From the NCBI RefSeq assembly GCF_000181875.2, contig NZ_ABJZ02000005.1:558001-622000 (forward strand): a stretch of DNA of 64,000 bases, in the 5' to 3' direction. The translations under genes were made by a program, and so were the position numbers. The notes under the pieces were generated by a model. The model did no database searches. It saw nothing but the letters and a program-made list of their open reading frames with translations, and was not told the origin of the DNA. Source of the DNA: [Borrelia] finlandensis (lineage in GTDB: Bacteria; Spirochaetota; Spirochaetia; Borreliales; Borreliaceae). Shown here piece by piece: positions 27,043-36,194 of this stretch (the stretch's first letter is position 1; each line of letters opens with the position of its first letter).

Positions 27043-27630
27043 ATGAAAGAAGAAGACATTAGAAAAACAATTTTAATGAAAAGGCTAGTTAAATATTTTT
27101 TTGATGAGCTTAAGTATAGAATGAAGATTCGTTGTCTTAGAATAAGCAATAAAGAGATGAGCACTAAGTACATACTTCTCAATCTTTTTAGGAAAATTGC
27201 AAATCTTCCTTTTAATAAGCAATATGAAATAGAAGAGCAGTTTGCTCTTGAAGTTGGCGAGAGAGTTGTGCTTACAGATGCTGTTTTGATTAAAAGAATT
27301 GATCATGAACGATGTGTTATTGTTGGGATTGTTGAGGCAAAAACGGATCAAGTTGATCTTGATTATGAATTTAATAGATTTTTTATTCAGGACAAAAAAA
27401 TCAACGTTCTTTTTTGGCAACCCAAAAAAGTTATCCTCAAGCAAGATGATAAGTTGTTTACAGTAGAATCAGACGATATTTTTAATTTTGACAACGATTT
27501 TAACTTGCCAAAAGTTAAAGCTAAATTAGAAGAGTTTATTGATATTTTTTTATGTTTTTTTTCTTACAGAGATGTTCTTTTTGAGTATAATGAAGTTAGT
27601 GGGCGTTATTCTTGGGTAAAAAGAAAGTAA
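27043..27630 (+). CDS. Possible PD-(D/E)XK-fold protein (BB0577-like)
   Basis: 195 residues, usually hypothetical; AGGAGGATTGA ribosome site. Residues 64-100 contain an Asp in a hydrophobic strand (VVLTDAVLI, D79) followed by VIVGIVEAKTD with E98-x-K100. This D-x(18)-E-x-K arrangement is the core signature of PD-(D/E)XK nucleases, as at the N-terminus of type I restriction HsdR proteins. The rest is N-terminal basic helices and a C-terminal acidic tail; no methylase or helicase neighbour exists. Nuclease activity is inference only. Not a restriction system on this evidence. Confidence 0.6.
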   Translation: MKEEDIRKTILMKRLVKYFFDELKYRMKIRCLRISNKEMSTKYILLNLFRKIANLPFNKQYEIEEQFALEVGERVVLTDAVLIKRIDHERCVIVGIVEAKTDQVDLDYEFNRFFIQDKKINVLFWQPKKVILKQDDKLFTVESDDIFNFDNDFNLPKVKAKLEEFIDIFLCFFSYRDVLFEYNEVSGRYSWVKRK

Positions 27631-27660
27631 ATTTAATTTAAAATTAGTTTTAAATTAAAT
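27631..27660 (+). terminator. 13-bp perfect A/T-only hairpin after BB0577-like
   Basis: ATTTAATTTAAAA (27631-27643) and TTTTAAATTAAAT (27648-27660) with loop TTAG, starting at the base after the stop codon. The right arm merges with the TAAAT repeat. Without G-C pairs it may be a weak terminator or an RNA-stability element instead. Confidence 0.45.
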
Positions 27661-27680
27661 TAAATTAAATTAAATTAAAT
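27651..27680 (+). repeat. Six tandem copies of TAAAT
   Basis: Exact (TAAAT)x6, the right arm of the preceding hairpin being its first two units. Copy-number change would alter the spacing between the hairpin and the GAGGAG that follows. On the minus strand it reads (ATTTA)x6 and follows CTCCTC. Confidence 0.9.
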
Positions 27681-27872
27681 GAGGAGAATGATTTGTATCT
27701 TTAGATGGTTTTATGGTTTAAGATGAAAGCTTAAATTTATTTCAAAGTAATTAATTTTTACCATTTAAATGTAAAAATATTTTTTGTTTATTGATGTATT
27801 TAATTTGATATTAAAAGTTGAAACAATGTGTCAAATTAAGTACTGGTGACTCTATTCAAAAAAAAGTTTTTA

Positions 27873-27881
27873 TGGTAGAAT
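27873..27881 (+). promoter_or_regulatory. Extended -10 element predicting a leaderless mcp mRNA
   Basis: TGGTAGAAT (TGn plus TAGAAT at 27876-27881) with six bases before the ATG at 27888. Normal -10 to +1 distance would place +1 on the start codon. There is no Shine-Dalgarno. Confidence 0.55.
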
Positions 27882-27887
27882 CCCTTT

Positions 27888-29057
27888 ATGAAAAAATTTT
27901 CGTTTTTTAAAAAAAAGAAAAAAGCTGTTGATTTAAATCTTTTAAATGTTGTTGGTAATGACAAAAAAGATTTGAGTACTTACGAATATAAGGCTCCTGT
28001 TAAGGAAATGCTAAAGGGATTTTATCATACCAAAGCTTCCATTTCTACTCTAAAAATAGGGTTTGAGTCATTACAAAGGATTTTGTTTTCTGAAATAGAA
28101 GATTTTGATCAGATATTTTCTACTTTTGTTGAGATGACAAATAATGCTCGTAATCAGATAAGCGTTATTTTTAGTGATCTTGGTAAAAATAATAAGGAAA
28201 AATTAAATCAAATATCTTCTGTTATTGTTGGAATTCAAGGCAGCTTAGAAACAATAAGTAATTTTTTAGGTGCTACCAATATGATTTCTCTTAATGCAAA
28301 GCTTGAGGCTGCAAGAGCTAAAGAATATGGTAAAGGATTTTCTGTTGTTGCAGATGAGATCAAGCGACTTTCTGATCAGGCAAAAGGTGTTATGAATATG
28401 ATTTCTGTAAAGGAAATTGAGGAGGTTTCTAAAGATTTGATTTCTCATAACCTTAAGGATTTGCAGATTGATATTGATAAGTTCTTTGCCGAGATTCTTG
28501 AACAGCTTAATTATCTTGAGAACATATTTAAGCGCTTTTCAAGGAGTCAAGAGGAATTTTCTTCTTTGATTGAAAGTCTTGAGAGTATAGATGCTAATAT
28601 GGCTTATTATTCAAGAAGCTGTGATTCTTTGATTGGCTCTGATACTTTTATGCTGTCTAATGATGAATTTTTAAAAGAGCTAGAATTTATTATCTCAGAC
28701 CAATTTTCTTGGATTAATAATTTGAGATTACTTGTTGAGGGGCAAAGGACAATATTCATTCAGACAGATGCTTCCAAGCATGGGTTTGGATTGTTTTATA
28801 AAGGATTGTCCCCCAAGAATGATGCTATCAGGCAGTTGTGGGAAGAAGTATACATTCCTTATTTAAATATTAATAAGTTTGCAGCTGAAATTTTGATTAT
28901 ATTTAGGGTAGAGAATCGTAGTGATAGCGGTTTAAGGCAAGCTAAAGATTTTTTGTCTCAAGCTGAGAGTTTATCTGAAGAAATTGTTAGAAAACTTGAG
29001 CACATTAAAAAGATGGTAATTGAATTGGATGATCAAGGAATTAGTATTTTTTCTTGA
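27888..29057 (+). CDS. Soluble methyl-accepting chemotaxis protein with a degenerate CZB-like tail (BB0578-like)
   Basis: 389 residues without membrane helices. Signalling hairpin at 128-166: ATNMISLNAKLEAARAKEYGKGFSVVADEIKRLSDQAK. The tail at 270-340 (DQFSWINNLRLLVEG...HGFGLFY...LNINKFAAEIL) has the spacing of a zinc-binding CZB domain, but the His and Cys ligands are not at the expected places (Q273, H298). It starts with a Lys-rich stretch MKKFSFFKKKKK. A cytosolic receptor for an internal signal. Its start is predicted leaderless. From memory, annotated mcp-1. Confidence 0.88.
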   Translation: MKKFSFFKKKKKAVDLNLLNVVGNDKKDLSTYEYKAPVKEMLKGFYHTKASISTLKIGFESLQRILFSEIEDFDQIFSTFVEMTNNARNQISVIFSDLGKNNKEKLNQISSVIVGIQGSLETISNFLGATNMISLNAKLEAARAKEYGKGFSVVADEIKRLSDQAKGVMNMISVKEIEEVSKDLISHNLKDLQIDIDKFFAEILEQLNYLENIFKRFSRSQEEFSSLIESLESIDANMAYYSRSCDSLIGSDTFMLSNDEFLKELEFIISDQFSWINNLRLLVEGQRTIFIQTDASKHGFGLFYKGLSPKNDAIRQLWEEVYIPYLNINKFAAEILIIFRVENRSDSGLRQAKDFLSQAESLSEEIVRKLEHIKKMVIELDDQGISIFS

Positions 29058-29187
29058 TTATTTTGATAAGATTTGTTGCAATAATTTAAATTAGAGATTT
29101 AAAAATTATTATGACTTTTTTAATTTTTATTTATTTGGCTAAGGTTTGTTAAAAATCAAGTTTTATTTTGATAAAATAATTTTAGGT

Positions 29188-32100
29188 ATGAGTTTTAGGT
29201 CTAGGTTTATTCATCTTCATGTTCATTCAGATTATTCTCTTTTGGATGGAGCTGCAAAAATATCAGATATTATATCAAAAGCAAAAAAATGCAATATGTC
29301 GCATATTGCATTAACAGATCATGGCAATCTTTTTGGAGCTATTAAATTTTACAAAGAAGCTAAAAAAGCAGGAATTAAGCCAATAATTGGCATTGAAGCC
29401 TATATGGCAAAAACTTCTAAGTTTTTAAAAAAACAGGATGATCTTGGAAAAATGTCTTACCATTTAATTTTGCTTGCCAAGAATGAGTTGGGTTATAAAA
29501 ACCTATTAAAGTTAACAAGTATTTCTTATCTTGAAGGGTTTTATTATCGTCCAAGGATAGATAAAGAGGACCTTGAAAAATATTCAGAAGGTTTGATTTG
29601 TACTTCAGCTTGCATTGGGGGGCTCATTCCAAGACTTATTTTGGCCAATAGATTTGAAGATGCTAAGAATGAAATTCTTTGGTTTAAAAAAGTTTTTGGC
29701 AATGATTTTTATCTTGAGCTTCAAAGGCATGGTATTAAAGATCAAGACATTGTAAATGAAAGGTTGGTTAAGTATTCTAGGGAACTTGGAGTTCCTTTAA
29801 CAGCAGCCAATGATTCTCATTATGTTAACAGAGAAGATGCAACTGCTCAAGACATCATTGTTTGTATTGGTACTGGCGCTAAGAAAAGCGATGAGAATAG
29901 ATTAAAAATGGAAACCAATGAATTTTATATTAAATCTCAAGAGGAAATGTGTGAACTTTTTAATGATTTGCCTGAAGCTTTAGAAAATACTGTAAGGATT
30001 GCAGAAAAGTGTGATGATTTTAAAATAACTTTTCCAGGCCCTATTTTGCCTGATTATCAAATTCCTGTTGAATTTAATACTCTTGGTGAATATTTGGAAC
30101 ATCTCACACTTGAGGGGTTGAAATTTAGATATAAAAATTTGACAAGCAAAATAAAAGATAGAGCTTTTTATGAATTGAGCGTAATAATTGGAATGGGCTT
30201 TGAAGGCTATTTTTTGATTGTTTGGGATTTTATTAAATTTGCTCATGATAACGATATTCCTGTTGGAGCTGGGCGTGGTTCTGGTGCTGGTTCAATTGTG
30301 GCTTATGCTCTTAGGATTACTGATATTGATCCTTTAAAGTATAATTTGCTTTTTGAGAGATTTTTAAATCCCGAGCGTATTTCTATGCCCGATTTTGATA
30401 TTGATTTTTGTTTTGAAGGCAGAGATGAGATTATAAAATATGTTACCAACAAATATGGAGAAGATAAGGTAGCTCAAATAATTACTTTTGGAACCTTAAA
30501 GCCTAAGGCTGTAGTTAAGGATGTGGCTAGAGTTTTAGATATTCCATTTGCTGAATCAAATGAACTTACTAAGTTTATTCCTGATGGTCCTAAAGTTTCT
30601 TTAAAAGAGGTTTTAGATGACAATTCTTTGAAGGAGTATTTTACTAGCAAGCCTGTTTATAAAGAATTAATGAATGCCGCATTGGTTCTTGAGGGAATGA
30701 ATAGACATGCTTCAACTCATGCTGCAGGAATTGTAATTTCTAAAACCCCTTTAACCGACTATGTGCCTCTTTATAAGGATTATAAGCAAGGTTCTGTTTC
30801 TACTCAATACACAATGGATTTGCTTGAAGAATGTGGGCTTGTTAAGATGGATTTTCTTGGTTTGAAAACATTGACGTTAATAAAAAATGCAGAAAATCTT
30901 ATTAGAAGTGTAAATCCAGATTTTAAAATAAAAAATATTCCAGATAATGATGTTAAGACTTTTAATATGCTAGGAGAAGGAAGAAGTGCGTCTGTTTTTC
31001 AGTTTGAATCTGAAGGAATGCAGCAAATTCTAAAAGACGCAAAGCCTGATAGCATTGAAGATTTAATAGCTTTAAATGCTCTTTATAGACCAGGTCCTAT
31101 GCAATTTATTCCTCAATTTATTGCTGCTAAAAAAGGTGTTAAGAGAATTAAATATCCTCATCCCGATTTAAAGGAAGTTTTAAGACCAACTTATGGGGTT
31201 ATTGTTTATCAAGAACAAGTAATGGAAGTTGCAAAAATAATTGGGGGCTTTTCTCTTGGCAAGGCCGATATTTTAAGACGTGCTATGGGTAAAAAGAAAG
31301 AAGACGAGATGAATGAAATGAAAGTCGACTTTTTAAGAGGCGCTATTGAGAAAGGATATGACAAAGAAATTGCTAGTGAAATTTTTGAACTTTTAAAGCC
31401 TTTTTCTGGGTATGGATTTAACAAATCGCATGCAGCGGCGTATTCTTTAATAGCATATCAAACCGCTTATCTTAAGGCTAATTATCCTGAATATTTTATG
31501 GCTGCCAATTTGACCAATGAAATTAATAATAATGATAAGCTTTCTTATTACATTGAAGAGTCAAAAGCTATAGGTATAAACGTGCTCAAGCCCGATATAA
31601 ATCGATCATTTAGGGAATTTCGTGTAACTGATTCTGGAATTTCTTATGGGCTTAATGGGATTAAAAATCTTGGAGGAATTGTTGTTGATTTAATAATTGA
31701 TGAGAGAGAAAAAAACGGCAAATATAGTTCTTTTGAAGATTTTATAAGACGCGTAGATGATAAAGTAATTAATAAGAAATTTTTAGAATCTGCAATAAAA
31801 TCTGGACTTTTTGATAGTTTGGATCAAAATAGAAAAACTTTATTTGAAAATCTTGATCGTTTGATTGAAGTTGTTTCAGAAGATAAAAATAATAAAAAAC
31901 TTGGTCAAAACAGCTTATTTGGTGCTCTTGAAAGTCAAGATCCAATTCGGCAAAGTTTTAATTATCAAGCCTTTAAAGAGTATTCTTATTCTGAGCTTTT
32001 AGGATTTGAAAAAGAGCTTTTAGGATTTTATGTGTCGGGTCATCCTCTTGATCCTTATAAAAAGGCAATTGACAGTTTTTCCAGTTTAAATGTTTTAACA

Positions 32101-32631
32101 GATCTTGCTGCCAAAAAAGATAGCATTGTTCAATTTTCTGGCATTTTAAATTCAGTAAAAGTTATTCAAACTAAAAGAAATAATGCAAAAATGGCTTTCG
32201 GTGTTATAGAAGATTTTAAAGGCGCAATAGATATTGTAGTTTTTACAGAAAGCTATGAAAGATATAGAAATTTTTTACTTGAAGGCAATGTTATTGGGGT
32301 TGTGGGTAGGCTTACGTTTAACAGAGACAAATTTTCAATTGTGGTTGAAAAAGTTGTAAATATTGAGAGACTTTCCGAAGATAAAATAAATAATATTCAT
32401 ATTAAGTTTTTAAATAATAAATTAAATGACCTACAATTACTTAATTCTTTAAAGGAAAGTATAAGTAATTTTGAGGACAATTCTGGATTTTCAAATGTTT
32501 ATTTTTATTTAAGGGAAAATGGTAAAGATTTGAAATTAAAAATGAATTCGATTTTAAATTTTGTGCCAGATGAAGATAAGCTTGATAAGTTGAGAAAGTG
32601 TGTGATAGTTGAAGATGTTTGGGTTGATTAG
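29188..32631 (+). CDS. dnaE: DNA polymerase III alpha subunit
   Basis: 1147 residues from ATG 29188; the frame is open 14 codons further back, but MSFRSRFIHLHVHSDYSLLDG is the family N-terminus. The PHP domain (HLHVHSDYS, TDHGNLFGA) is followed by the polymerase palm: GRGSGAGSIVAYAL, FLNPERISMPDFDIDF (catalytic Asp pair) and ATHAAGIVIS. A tandem HhH region and C-terminal OB fold (IVQFSGILNSVK) complete it. It is the replicative polymerase subunit. A TGATAAAAT extended -10 lies 11-19 bases before the ATG, so its leader may be only a few bases. Followed closely by BB0580-like and recG. Confidence 0.96.
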   Translation: MSFRSRFIHLHVHSDYSLLDGAAKISDIISKAKKCNMSHIALTDHGNLFGAIKFYKEAKKAGIKPIIGIEAYMAKTSKFLKKQDDLGKMSYHLILLAKNELGYKNLLKLTSISYLEGFYYRPRIDKEDLEKYSEGLICTSACIGGLIPRLILANRFEDAKNEILWFKKVFGNDFYLELQRHGIKDQDIVNERLVKYSRELGVPLTAANDSHYVNREDATAQDIIVCIGTGAKKSDENRLKMETNEFYIKSQEEMCELFNDLPEALENTVRIAEKCDDFKITFPGPILPDYQIPVEFNTLGEYLEHLTLEGLKFRYKNLTSKIKDRAFYELSVIIGMGFEGYFLIVWDFIKFAHDNDIPVGAGRGSGAGSIVAYALRITDIDPLKYNLLFERFLNPERISMPDFDIDFCFEGRDEIIKYVTNKYGEDKVAQIITFGTLKPKAVVKDVARVLDIPFAESNELTKFIPDGPKVSLKEVLDDNSLKEYFTSKPVYKELMNAALVLEGMNRHASTHAAGIVISKTPLTDYVPLYKDYKQGSVSTQYTMDLLEECGLVKMDFLGLKTLTLIKNAENLIRSVNPDFKIKNIPDNDVKTFNMLGEGRSASVFQFESEGMQQILKDAKPDSIEDLIALNALYRPGPMQFIPQFIAAKKGVKRIKYPHPDLKEVLRPTYGVIVYQEQVMEVAKIIGGFSLGKADILRRAMGKKKEDEMNEMKVDFLRGAIEKGYDKEIASEIFELLKPFSGYGFNKSHAAAYSLIAYQTAYLKANYPEYFMAANLTNEINNNDKLSYYIEESKAIGINVLKPDINRSFREFRVTDSGISYGLNGIKNLGGIVVDLIIDEREKNGKYSSFEDFIRRVDDKVINKKFLESAIKSGLFDSLDQNRKTLFENLDRLIEVVSEDKNNKKLGQNSLFGALESQDPIRQSFNYQAFKEYSYSELLGFEKELLGFYVSGHPLDPYKKAIDSFSSLNVLTDLAAKKDSIVQFSGILNSVKVIQTKRNNAKMAFGVIEDFKGAIDIVVFTESYERYRNFLLEGNVIGVVGRLTFNRDKFSIVVEKVVNIERLSEDKINNIHIKFLNNKLNDLQLLNSLKESISNFEDNSGFSNVYFYLRENGKDLKLKMNSILNFVPDEDKLDKLRKCVIVEDVWVD

Positions 32632-32642
32632 GAGGTGCTGTT

Positions 32643-33221
32643 TTGGTTGTTTTAATACAAATTTTAATGGTATTTTTGCAGATTTATAGGATTTTAATTT
32701 TAATTAGGATCCTTCTTAGCTGGCTTGTGTCTTCAGGGATTAATACCAATGTATTTTTCAGATTTATACATGTTGTTACAGAACCATTTTTATCTTTTTT
32801 TAGAAAAATTCCTCTTTTTACATTTGGTATGTTTGATTTTTCTCCAATTGCAGCTTTAATAACTTTGACTATTTTTGAAAGAATGTTGGCTTATGGGAAT
32901 TATAAGCTTTCTACATTTATTATTTTATTTATTGTTGAAGTTTGGGGGATATTTAGAAGCATTTTTATTGCTATAGTTTTCTTTTTATTGTTGAGATTAT
33001 TATTGTTGTTTTTGAATTTGTTCCAAGGCTCAGACTTTTTTAAAACAGTCGATTCATTTTTACTTCCTTTGTCCACTAAGATAAGCGGTGTGATTACTGA
33101 CAAACACATGTCTTATACTTTACGTTTGATTGTTGGGAGTGCTTTAATGGTAGCATTTATAATTATTATTGAACAAGTTGTATTTGTTATTAGAGTTTTA
33201 GGAACATATTTGCCTTTTTAG
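32643..33221 (+). CDS. YggT-family membrane protein with two YggT units (BB0580-like)
   Basis: 192 residues, TTG start 7 bases after GGAGG. Two repeats of the YggT pattern: RILLSWLVSSG.N..FRFIHVVTEPFLSFFRKIP (21-56) and a second hydrophobic pair with DSFLLPLSTKI. About five hydrophobic segments. YggT proteins are inner-membrane proteins linked to osmotic or cell-division functions in other bacteria; exact role unknown. Between dnaE and recG, all three within 12 bases of each other. Confidence 0.85.
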   Translation: MVVLIQILMVFLQIYRILILIRILLSWLVSSGINTNVFFRFIHVVTEPFLSFFRKIPLFTFGMFDFSPIAALITLTIFERMLAYGNYKLSTFIILFIVEVWGIFRSIFIAIVFFLLLRLLLLFLNLFQGSDFFKTVDSFLLPLSTKISGVITDKHMSYTLRLIVGSALMVAFIIIIEQVVFVIRVLGTYLPF

Positions 33222-33230
33222 GAGATTAAA

Positions 33231-35291
33231 ATGTTTTTACATGAGTTTGAATATGAGTTTAAAGGTATAGGTGGTCTTGGTGAGAAAGGGGTTGAAAGGT
33301 TAAATAATCTGCAAATTTTTAATGTTAAAGATCTTATTGAGTTTTTTCCTGTAAAGTATGAAGATCGTCAAAATATACAAACTTTTCCAGATTTTTCTAA
33401 GGTGAAAAGTTGCGATATGATGACGGTGTTCACAGTTCTTGGGCATAAAAAATTTGGGGATAGTTCTAAAAAAAATTTAAAGTTAACAGTTAAAAGTATA
33501 AATGAGGAACCTTTCGAAATTCTACTTTTCAATAGGGCTTTTTTAGAGAATGTTTTTAAAATAGATAAAAAATTTTATATTTATTCTAAATTTACCTATA
33601 ATGATTATAGTGGTTTATGGAGTTGTTCTAATTTTGACAGCGAAGTTTACAGTGACAAGCCTGAAAGGTTTAAAAAAATTCTTCCGGTTTATTCTTTGAC
33701 AGAAGGATTAACGTCCAAGAAAATTTCATTATATGTAAAAGAAGCTCTTGAATATTTTTTTAAGTTTGGGCAAACAGACATTCCCAGATTTTTAATAGAA
33801 AAGTATTCTTTATTATCGTTAAGTGATGCTTTAAAAGAGATTCACTTTCCAAGTTCATTAGAAATGCTTGAAAAGGCAAAAAAGACATTAATTTACAGAG
33901 AAATTTTTTTGCTTCAGTTTTTTTCAAGGTATAGATCTTCTAAGATTCTTTTTCGAGAAAAAAAAGATTTATCAAAAGATTTGCTTGAAAAGGTTGTCTC
34001 GAGCTTGCCCTTTGAGCTTACAGGAGATCAAAAAATTTCTATTGATGAGATATTCTTTGATCTTAACTCTTCTAAGCCAATGAATAGATTGCTTCAAGGT
34101 GATGTTGGAAGTGGTAAAACCCTTGTTGCCTTGCTTTCAGGACTTCCTTTAATTGAAGCTGGATATCAGGTAGCATTTATGGCTCCTACAGATCTTTTGG
34201 CTCGTCAACATTATGATAATTTATCTAACATATTGGCGCCTTTTAACATTTCAATGACTCTTTTGACTGGTAGTTTAAGAAAGAGGGATAAGGAGCAAAC
34301 TCTAGAAAGCATTAGAAATGGGACTTCTGGTTTAATAGTTGGAACACATGCTATTTTTTACGAAAGTACAGAATTTAAAAGATTGGCGTATGTTATCATT
34401 GACGAACAGCATAAATTTGGAGTTGTTCAAAGAGAAGAGCTTAAAAACAAAGGAGAAGGGGTGGATATGCTTTTAATGTCTGCAACACCTATTCCTAGAA
34501 GTTTTGCATTAACACTTTTTGGTGATCTTGAAGTTTCGTTTATTAAAACCTTGCCTAAGGGTCGTTTGCCTATTACTACTTATTTAGCAAGGCATGGAAA
34601 TGAAGATAAAGTTTATGAGTTTTTAAGAAAAGAGCTCTTAAAAGGTCATCAGGTTTATTTTGTTTATCCATTAATTTCATCTTCAGAAAAATTTGAATTA
34701 AAAGATGTTAATAATATGTGTTTAAAATTAAAAGAAGTGTTTGGCGAGTATGTTGTGGACATGCTTCATTCTAAGTTGCCATCTGATTTGAAAGAAGAAA
34801 TTATGAAAAATTTTTATTCGAAAAAAGTAGATATTTTGGTGGCGACTAGTGTTATTGAGGTTGGAATTGATTGTCCAAATGCAACTTGTATGGTGGTAGA
34901 GCATGCTGAGCGTTTTGGGCTTTCTACTTTGCATCAAATTAGAGGTCGTGTTGGTAGAAGCAATTTACAATCTTTTTTCTTTTTGCTATATAAAGAGCCT
35001 TTGACAAGTGCTGGCAAATTTCGATTAAAAACTATAAAAGAAAATTTGGATGGATTTAAAATAGCAGAAGAAGATTTAAGGCTAAGGGGGCCTGGCAATT
35101 TATTTGGACTTGAACAAGCAGGATATTTAAAATTAAAAATAGCTAATTTTGTTAATGATAGAGAAATCATAGTCTTGATTCGAGAAGAGCTCGATTTATT
35201 TTTTTATGATAATTCTGCTTACGATAAGCTTGATATTGATTTACTAGACAATCTTTTTTGTTCTTATTTGAATGCTGGAAGAAGTATTTAG
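33231..35291 (+). CDS. recG: ATP-dependent DNA helicase RecG
   Basis: 686 residues. The N-terminal wedge/OB domain is followed by SF2 motifs: Walker A QGDVGSGKTLVAL, Ia PTDLLARQHY, Walker B as DEQH (IIDEQHKFGV), III LLMSATPIPRS, V ATSVIEVGIDCPNA, VI QIRGRVGRS, and the C-terminal GLRRxGP-like LRLRGPGNLFGLEQAG. RecG remodels stalled forks and R-loops. ATG preceded by TTAGGAG. Its stop overlaps that of the convergent peptidase by 4 bases. Confidence 0.96.
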   Translation: MFLHEFEYEFKGIGGLGEKGVERLNNLQIFNVKDLIEFFPVKYEDRQNIQTFPDFSKVKSCDMMTVFTVLGHKKFGDSSKKNLKLTVKSINEEPFEILLFNRAFLENVFKIDKKFYIYSKFTYNDYSGLWSCSNFDSEVYSDKPERFKKILPVYSLTEGLTSKKISLYVKEALEYFFKFGQTDIPRFLIEKYSLLSLSDALKEIHFPSSLEMLEKAKKTLIYREIFLLQFFSRYRSSKILFREKKDLSKDLLEKVVSSLPFELTGDQKISIDEIFFDLNSSKPMNRLLQGDVGSGKTLVALLSGLPLIEAGYQVAFMAPTDLLARQHYDNLSNILAPFNISMTLLTGSLRKRDKEQTLESIRNGTSGLIVGTHAIFYESTEFKRLAYVIIDEQHKFGVVQREELKNKGEGVDMLLMSATPIPRSFALTLFGDLEVSFIKTLPKGRLPITTYLARHGNEDKVYEFLRKELLKGHQVYFVYPLISSSEKFELKDVNNMCLKLKEVFGEYVVDMLHSKLPSDLKEEIMKNFYSKKVDILVATSVIEVGIDCPNATCMVVEHAERFGLSTLHQIRGRVGRSNLQSFFFLLYKEPLTSAGKFRLKTIKENLDGFKIAEEDLRLRGPGNLFGLEQAGYLKLKIANFVNDREIIVLIREELDLFFYDNSAYDKLDIDLLDNLFCSYLNAGRSI

Positions 35292-36076
35292 TTTGCATAT
35301 TTTTCAATTAGGTTAATAAGGTTTGTTTTGTTCTGGTTCCAAAATTCAAAAAGCTTGTGTTGTAAATTATTAAAATATTTTTTCTGAATAAAGCATGGCT
35401 TAGGTCCTATGTATAAGTAGTGCCAAGGCTCTGCTTTATATCCAGTTTCCGTTTCAAATCCTTTTGGGTATGAAATGGAAAATCCGTATTTTAGAGAGTT
35501 TTCATAAAGCCATTTTCCTTCTTTTGTGTTTAGTAAATTATCATCTATATTTATAAAATCTATTGCTGTTCCCATATGATGTTGAGAATGGCCCGGAATT
35601 GCTGATTGGGTTTCTGCAACTTTCCTACCATAAGTTTTGACATTGTAATCAAATAAAAATTTTTGATATTCTTGCGTTCTGTAAGCGGATTTGATTTTAA
35701 TTTCAATTCCAAATTTTTTTGCATCTTTTATTAGTCGAATTAAATCTTCGATTAATATTTTTCTTACTTTAATAGTCTTTGCTCCAAGATTTTTAAGATC
35801 TTTAAAATCATCAATATTTACCAGATCAGGTATTTTATAATTTTCAGGAATTGGTATTTTTTTATTTATTAGGGTTAAGAGATTATTTTTTTCTGCATCT
35901 ACTAAGGGTTTTATTTCTTTTAAGAACTGAATAGGATTTTTTTCAATAAAATTTTTGCATTCCTTATTCATTGTTTGGGCAATCTTTAACAGTATTTCTA
36001 AATCTTTTTTTGAAATGTTGTTAGCCAGCAAGGACAGGTTAATAAATAGAAATAATAAAGCATAAATTGATTTCAT
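35288..36076 (-). CDS. VanY/D-alanyl-D-alanine carboxypeptidase family, exported (BB0582-like)
   Basis: 262 residues; signal sequence MKSIYALLFLFINLSLLANN. Zinc peptidase motifs: SAYRTQEYQKFLF, then GHSQHHMGTAIDF (H and D ligands in SxHxxGxAxD) and EPWHYLYIG (catalytic Glu and third ligand His). It trims D-Ala from peptidoglycan stem peptides in the periplasm. A TATAAT box ends 8 bases before the ATG and no Shine-Dalgarno is present, so it too may be leaderless, though no good -35 is seen. Convergent with recG with overlapping stops. Confidence 0.9.
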   Translation of the reverse strand: MKSIYALLFLFINLSLLANNISKKDLEILLKIAQTMNKECKNFIEKNPIQFLKEIKPLVDAEKNNLLTLINKKIPIPENYKIPDLVNIDDFKDLKNLGAKTIKVRKILIEDLIRLIKDAKKFGIEIKIKSAYRTQEYQKFLFDYNVKTYGRKVAETQSAIPGHSQHHMGTAIDFINIDDNLLNTKEGKWLYENSLKYGFSISYPKGFETETGYKAEPWHYLYIGPKPCFIQKKYFNNLQHKLFEFWNQNKTNLINLIEKYAN

Positions 36077-36194
36077 ATTATTTAATTATAATATATTTTA
36101 GTATAATTAGTAGTTAATTCTAAATATATGTATATTCTAGATTGGATTAAATTTAGTTAAAAGTAATAAATAAAGGAGATTGTATATAAGGAAT

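Larger units (their letters stand above)
27631..27887. ncRNA. Probable DsrA-type small-RNA locus
   Basis: From memory, the Borrelia DsrA regulator of RpoS synthesis was mapped to the gap between bb0577 and bb0578, which corresponds to this 257-base interval; boundaries and strand cannot be fixed from sequence. Support in the sequence: no credible gene, a strong hairpin and repeat at one end, and on the minus strand TTGACA (complement of 27829-27834) with TAATAT after 15 bases, giving an antisense promoter candidate. A minus transcript would contain a CTCCTC anti-Shine-Dalgarno-like stretch. Confidence 0.4.

Noticed and set aside
27085..27444. 119-codon minus-strand frame opposite BB0577-like
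   Set aside because: Low-complexity hydrophobic translation, explained by the sense gene; antisense RNA is possible but not a protein.
27688..27726. 12-codon frame after GAGGAG in the putative sRNA gap
   Set aside because: The ribosome site is only one base from ATG, too close for normal initiation; no conservation data.
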